DNA of 17,018 nt, taken from assembly GCA_934621705.1 (NCBI GenBank), contig CAKTUP010000027.1:1-17018 (forward strand). The letters run 5' to 3'. Position 1 is the stretch's first letter. Each line of letters starts with the position of its first letter. Position numbers and translations under genes: made by a program. The notes under the pieces were generated by a model. The model was not told the DNA's origin. It ran no database searches and saw nothing but the letters and a program-made list of their open reading frames with translations. Shown here one piece after another: positions 14,400 to 17,018 of this stretch. This stretch comes from an uncultured Petrimonas sp. (lineage in GTDB: Bacteria > Bacteroidota > Bacteroidia > Bacteroidales > Dysgonomonadaceae).

Positions 14400-15596
14400 A
14401 TGAAGAATATTAGCAAAATACTGTTATTGATGCTGGCGGTGGGGATTTTCGCGTCGTGCGCCGACGAAGAAATTGGTCCCGTTATCAATCCCGCGGCAGA
14501 AAACGGAACGCTGACGTATGTGCTCAATCAAACGCGCTATTCCAACTACACTTATGTGCTGGATGCCGCAAACAATGCCTTGAGCATGGACGCGCTCACC
14601 ACTTCGCAGCCCGATTACGGGTTTACGGCAGCGGCAACCTACTACGTGCAAGTATCGTTCAATCAAGACATGAGCGGAAGCGTGGAGTTGCCGTCATCCG
14701 TTCAGGGAGAAACGGTAAACATAAACGTAAGAGAAATGAACCGTGCGATGTTTGATTTATACGAAGGCGAAATGCCCAATCCAAGTGTTTCCCGTGATGT
14801 TTACGTACGCCTGAAAGCCGTGGTAAGCAACGCAACCAAAACACCGTTAATTTCGGAACCCACCGTAAAGCCACTTTACTCTAATGTGATAAAGTTAAGC
14901 GTTTTACCTTACTTTGTTGAGAACCTGAAACCCTATTTCGAAATTCCTGATTTAAAACCGTATTATATTATCGGTTATACAGATTGGGATAACAGTGTCG
15001 GCGGACTTGGCTCCAGTGTAATTCCGATGAGCGTTACCGAAGGCAGCGTTTATAATTCGGAAGGGCAAGGAATTTACGTTTACACCGGATATTTCGAAGC
15101 ATCCAAATCGTTCAAGGTTATCGGCGTTGTCGGCGGATGGACGGAACAATGGGGTAATGCAGACGCCGACGGAATCGACAACCCCGTGCACAACGACGGC
15201 GGCTCGGCAAACTTCAAAGTTCCCGAAGACGGATATTATACTGTTACACTTAACAGCATTTCCAACTCCATCAAAATAGAACATACGGCAATTACACCCA
15301 AGTTGTACAGCAATATGGGAATGGTAGGCGCAATGACCGATTGGGGCGGAAATCCCGACATCGCGATGACTGCATATCAAGACAAGAACAACCACATGTG
15401 GTATGCCGAATACACGTTCGCGTCAGACAGCGAGTGTAAATTCCGCTACAACAGCGATTGGGGAGATAACTGGGGACACAATACTTTCCCGTATGGATTG
15501 GCTACGCCCGGCGGCTCGAATATTCCCGCCAAAGCCGGAACGTATATGGTGTTCTTCAACGATATTGACGGCTCATACACATTTATAAAGAAATAA
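14400..15596 (+). CDS. susE: SusE-like surface glycan-binding lipoprotein
   Basis: A 398-residue surface lipoprotein predicted to hold starch at the cell surface. The signal peptide ends in FASC (lipidated C20), followed by ADEE, an acidic export signal typical of surface lipoproteins in this phylum. Residues about 24-180 form the N-terminal SusE Ig-like domain, and two carbohydrate-binding modules follow. Module one starts at YYIIGYTDWDN (188-198, W196). Module two starts at MGMVGAMTDWGG (306-317, W315) and contains KFRYNSDWGDNWG and PAKAGTYMVFF. Length and the two-module layout match B. thetaiotaomicron SusE (387 residues). The glycan is not proven by sequence; starch is inferred from the complete C-D-E-F set. 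Stop is 7 nt before susF. Confidence 0.88.
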   Translation: MKNISKILLLMLAVGIFASCADEEIGPVINPAAENGTLTYVLNQTRYSNYTYVLDAANNALSMDALTTSQPDYGFTAAATYYVQVSFNQDMSGSVELPSSVQGETVNINVREMNRAMFDLYEGEMPNPSVSRDVYVRLKAVVSNATKTPLISEPTVKPLYSNVIKLSVLPYFVENLKPYFEIPDLKPYYIIGYTDWDNSVGGLGSSVIPMSVTEGSVYNSEGQGIYVYTGYFEASKSFKVIGVVGGWTEQWGNADADGIDNPVHNDGGSANFKVPEDGYYTVTLNSISNSIKIEHTAITPKLYSNMGMVGAMTDWGGNPDIAMTAYQDKNNHMWYAEYTFASDSECKFRYNSDWGDNWGHNTFPYGLATPGGSNIPAKAGTYMVFFNDIDGSYTFIKK

Positions 15597-15603
15597 CCTA
15601 AAC

Positions 15604-17018
15604 ATGCAAAGTAAGATGAAGAAAACAATTATATGCCTGTTCACGCTTTTATTGGCAAGCGCAGCTTTTGTAGCGTGCGACGATCCGTATGCCAATCAAT
15701 TCGTAGCCGAGCCTACCATAAATGAGCAGGGGCCCGTACAATCTGCCGATGGTTTTACTATTTCGCTCGGTTCCGCTTTCGGTTCGGCGGTAGTTCTCAC
15801 CAACGAAGACCTGGAAAGTTCCAAAATTCTCGAAGCCGTTAAAGCAACTGCAACGCCGCAGTTGCCCGAAGGCGCTTATTTGAAATACAAAATAGAAGCG
15901 TCAGACACGAAAGAATTCACCAAAATAGTGCAACTTTCATCCGTGAGCGCGAACAACGAGGCATCGGTTTCGGCTGTCGATTTGAACGAAGCCGTTAAAA
16001 CTCTTTTCGGGAAAGCGCCAAACGCACGTCAACTGTTCCTGCGCGTAACGTCAGTTTTGGTAGATGGAAATGTAAACGCTCAACTCTCCTCTCCCACCGT
16101 GTTAGGCCCGGTTACGGTTACTCCGGTAGGAATGGTTATCGAAACCGAATACTACATCATTGGCAATCTCAACGGCTGGAACATTGAAGGGTTGGACAAT
16201 TTTAAATTCAGCCACAGCGGCAAAGATGTGTATGAAGATCCGCATTTCTCCATTTTGGTAAAAACGATGTTAGACGCGGATGGAAACGGATATTTCAAAA
16301 TTGTACCGAAATCGAGCAAAGATGCAGCCTCTTGGGATGGAGTAATCGGTAATCCGGTGGATGGAAATACCGAACTGGAAGGAGAACTTGTAATAGGCGG
16401 CGATGCTATGCGGGTAACCGAACCCGGTTGGGTAAAAATTAACCTGAATATGTTGGAGTACACCTACACCATCGAGATTATCGGAGAGATGAATCTTACG
16501 TTGTACGTTCCAGGCGGATATCAGGGATGGAATCCGGGAGCCGCGCCAACGCTTTACAGCAAAAACTTCGATTTCAAATACGAAGGATACGTTAATTTCC
16601 AGGAAGCAACTGAATTTAAATTCACATCGGCGCCCAATTGGGACAACACCAACTACGGCGATGGTGGCGACGGTACATTATCAACCTCGGGCGATAATTT
16701 ATCGGTATCGGAAGCCGGCGTTTACAAAGTTAATATCGATTTGTCCGGTTCGCCGTATACATATACGTTAACGAAAACCGACTGGGGGCTAATCGGAAGC
16801 GCCACTACCGGCGGCTGGGATAACTCCACACCTATGGTTTACAATCCTGCCACCAACGTTTGGACCGTTACAACCACATTGAAAGCCGATGAGTTTAAAT
16901 TCCGCGCCAACAACGGATGGGACATAAACCTGGGCGGCAATCTGCAAGACCTGAGTTATGGCGGAGACAACATTAAAGTGACCGAAGCCGGGACTTACCT
17001 GGTTACGCTTGATTTGTC
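15604..17018 (+). CDS. susF: SusF-like surface glycan-binding lipoprotein (C-terminal end cut by window)
   Basis: An open frame from ATG 15604 to the window end, 471 codons. An alternative start at 15616 (MKKTIICLF) gives a cleaner signal peptide. FVAC with C25 is the lipobox, followed by DD. Residues about 26-175 are the Ig-like N-terminal domain. Three binding modules follow: YYIIGNLNGWN (183-193), LYVPGGYQGWNPG (301-313) and GLIGSATTGGWDNSTPM (395-411). Modules two and three repeat a FKF-x-W-DxN ... EAGxYxVxxD pattern that is also seen in SusE. B. thetaiotaomicron SusF has one Ig-like domain plus three modules in 485 residues, so probably only a few codons are missing. It is most likely co-transcribed with susE. 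Confidence 0.87.
   Translation, partial: MQSKMKKTIICLFTLLLASAAFVACDDPYANQFVAEPTINEQGPVQSADGFTISLGSAFGSAVVLTNEDLESSKILEAVKATATPQLPEGAYLKYKIEASDTKEFTKIVQLSSVSANNEASVSAVDLNEAVKTLFGKAPNARQLFLRVTSVLVDGNVNAQLSSPTVLGPVTVTPVGMVIETEYYIIGNLNGWNIEGLDNFKFSHSGKDVYEDPHFSILVKTMLDADGNGYFKIVPKSSKDAASWDGVIGNPVDGNTELEGELVIGGDAMRVTEPGWVKINLNMLEYTYTIEIIGEMNLTLYVPGGYQGWNPGAAPTLYSKNFDFKYEGYVNFQEATEFKFTSAPNWDNTNYGDGGDGTLSTSGDNLSVSEAGVYKVNIDLSGSPYTYTLTKTDWGLIGSATTGGWDNSTPMVYNPATNVWTVTTTLKADEFKFRANNGWDINLGGNLQDLSYGGDNIKVTEAGTYLVTLDL

Overview
The window looks like chromosomal DNA of a Bacteroidota bacterium, most likely order Bacteroidales. The evidence is a SusC/SusD/SusE/SusF set with Bacteroidota-type lipoprotein signals, promoters with the TAnnTTTG -7 element, a long (419-residue) MraY, a PASTA-tailed division transpeptidase, and a dcw cluster without murF. 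The family assignments are read from motifs; genus-level placement is not possible without a search.

Left half (1-7177, all minus strand): the start of the division and cell wall (dcw) cluster. In transcription order it holds mraZ, rsmH, an ftsL-like gene, ftsI (PBP with PASTA), murE (meso-diaminopimelate type), mraY and the first 87 codons of murD, which runs off the left edge. Together these encode the cluster's transcription factor, a 16S rRNA methyltransferase, a divisome linker, the septal transpeptidase, and the enzymes that build lipid I from UDP-MurNAc peptides. Five of the junctions carry a repeat: heptamer tandem runs (mraZ/rsmH, murE/mraY and weakly ftsI/murE), a near-perfect 30-bp palindrome (rsmH/ftsL) and a GC-rich hairpin (mraY/murD). 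A second GC-rich element lies inside the murD reading frame. Only ftsL/ftsI is closed up, with a 1-nt gap.

Middle (7178-9345): a divergent control region with MraZ-type boxes upstream of mraZ and a promoter pointing right. It drives a tight two-gene operon of acyltransferases that resembles the GlsA/GlsB glycine-lipid (ornithine-lipid-like) pair. The operon ends in a strong intrinsic terminator.

Right half (9346-17018, plus strand): a starch-utilisation-like locus, susC-susD-susE-susF. SusC (TonB-dependent porin) and SusD (lid lipoprotein) form the importer. SusE and SusF are surface glycan-binding lipoproteins with two and three C-terminal binding modules. SusF is cut by the window end, probably only a little before its stop. 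The susC leader holds two LacI-type operator-like palindromes around a predicted promoter and a long A/T-rich hairpin in the predicted 5' UTR.

I found no RNA genes, insertion sequences, CRISPR array or obvious novel enzyme system. The most unusual feature is the recurrent 7-nt periodicity, with different unit sequences, at intergenic junctions across the window.
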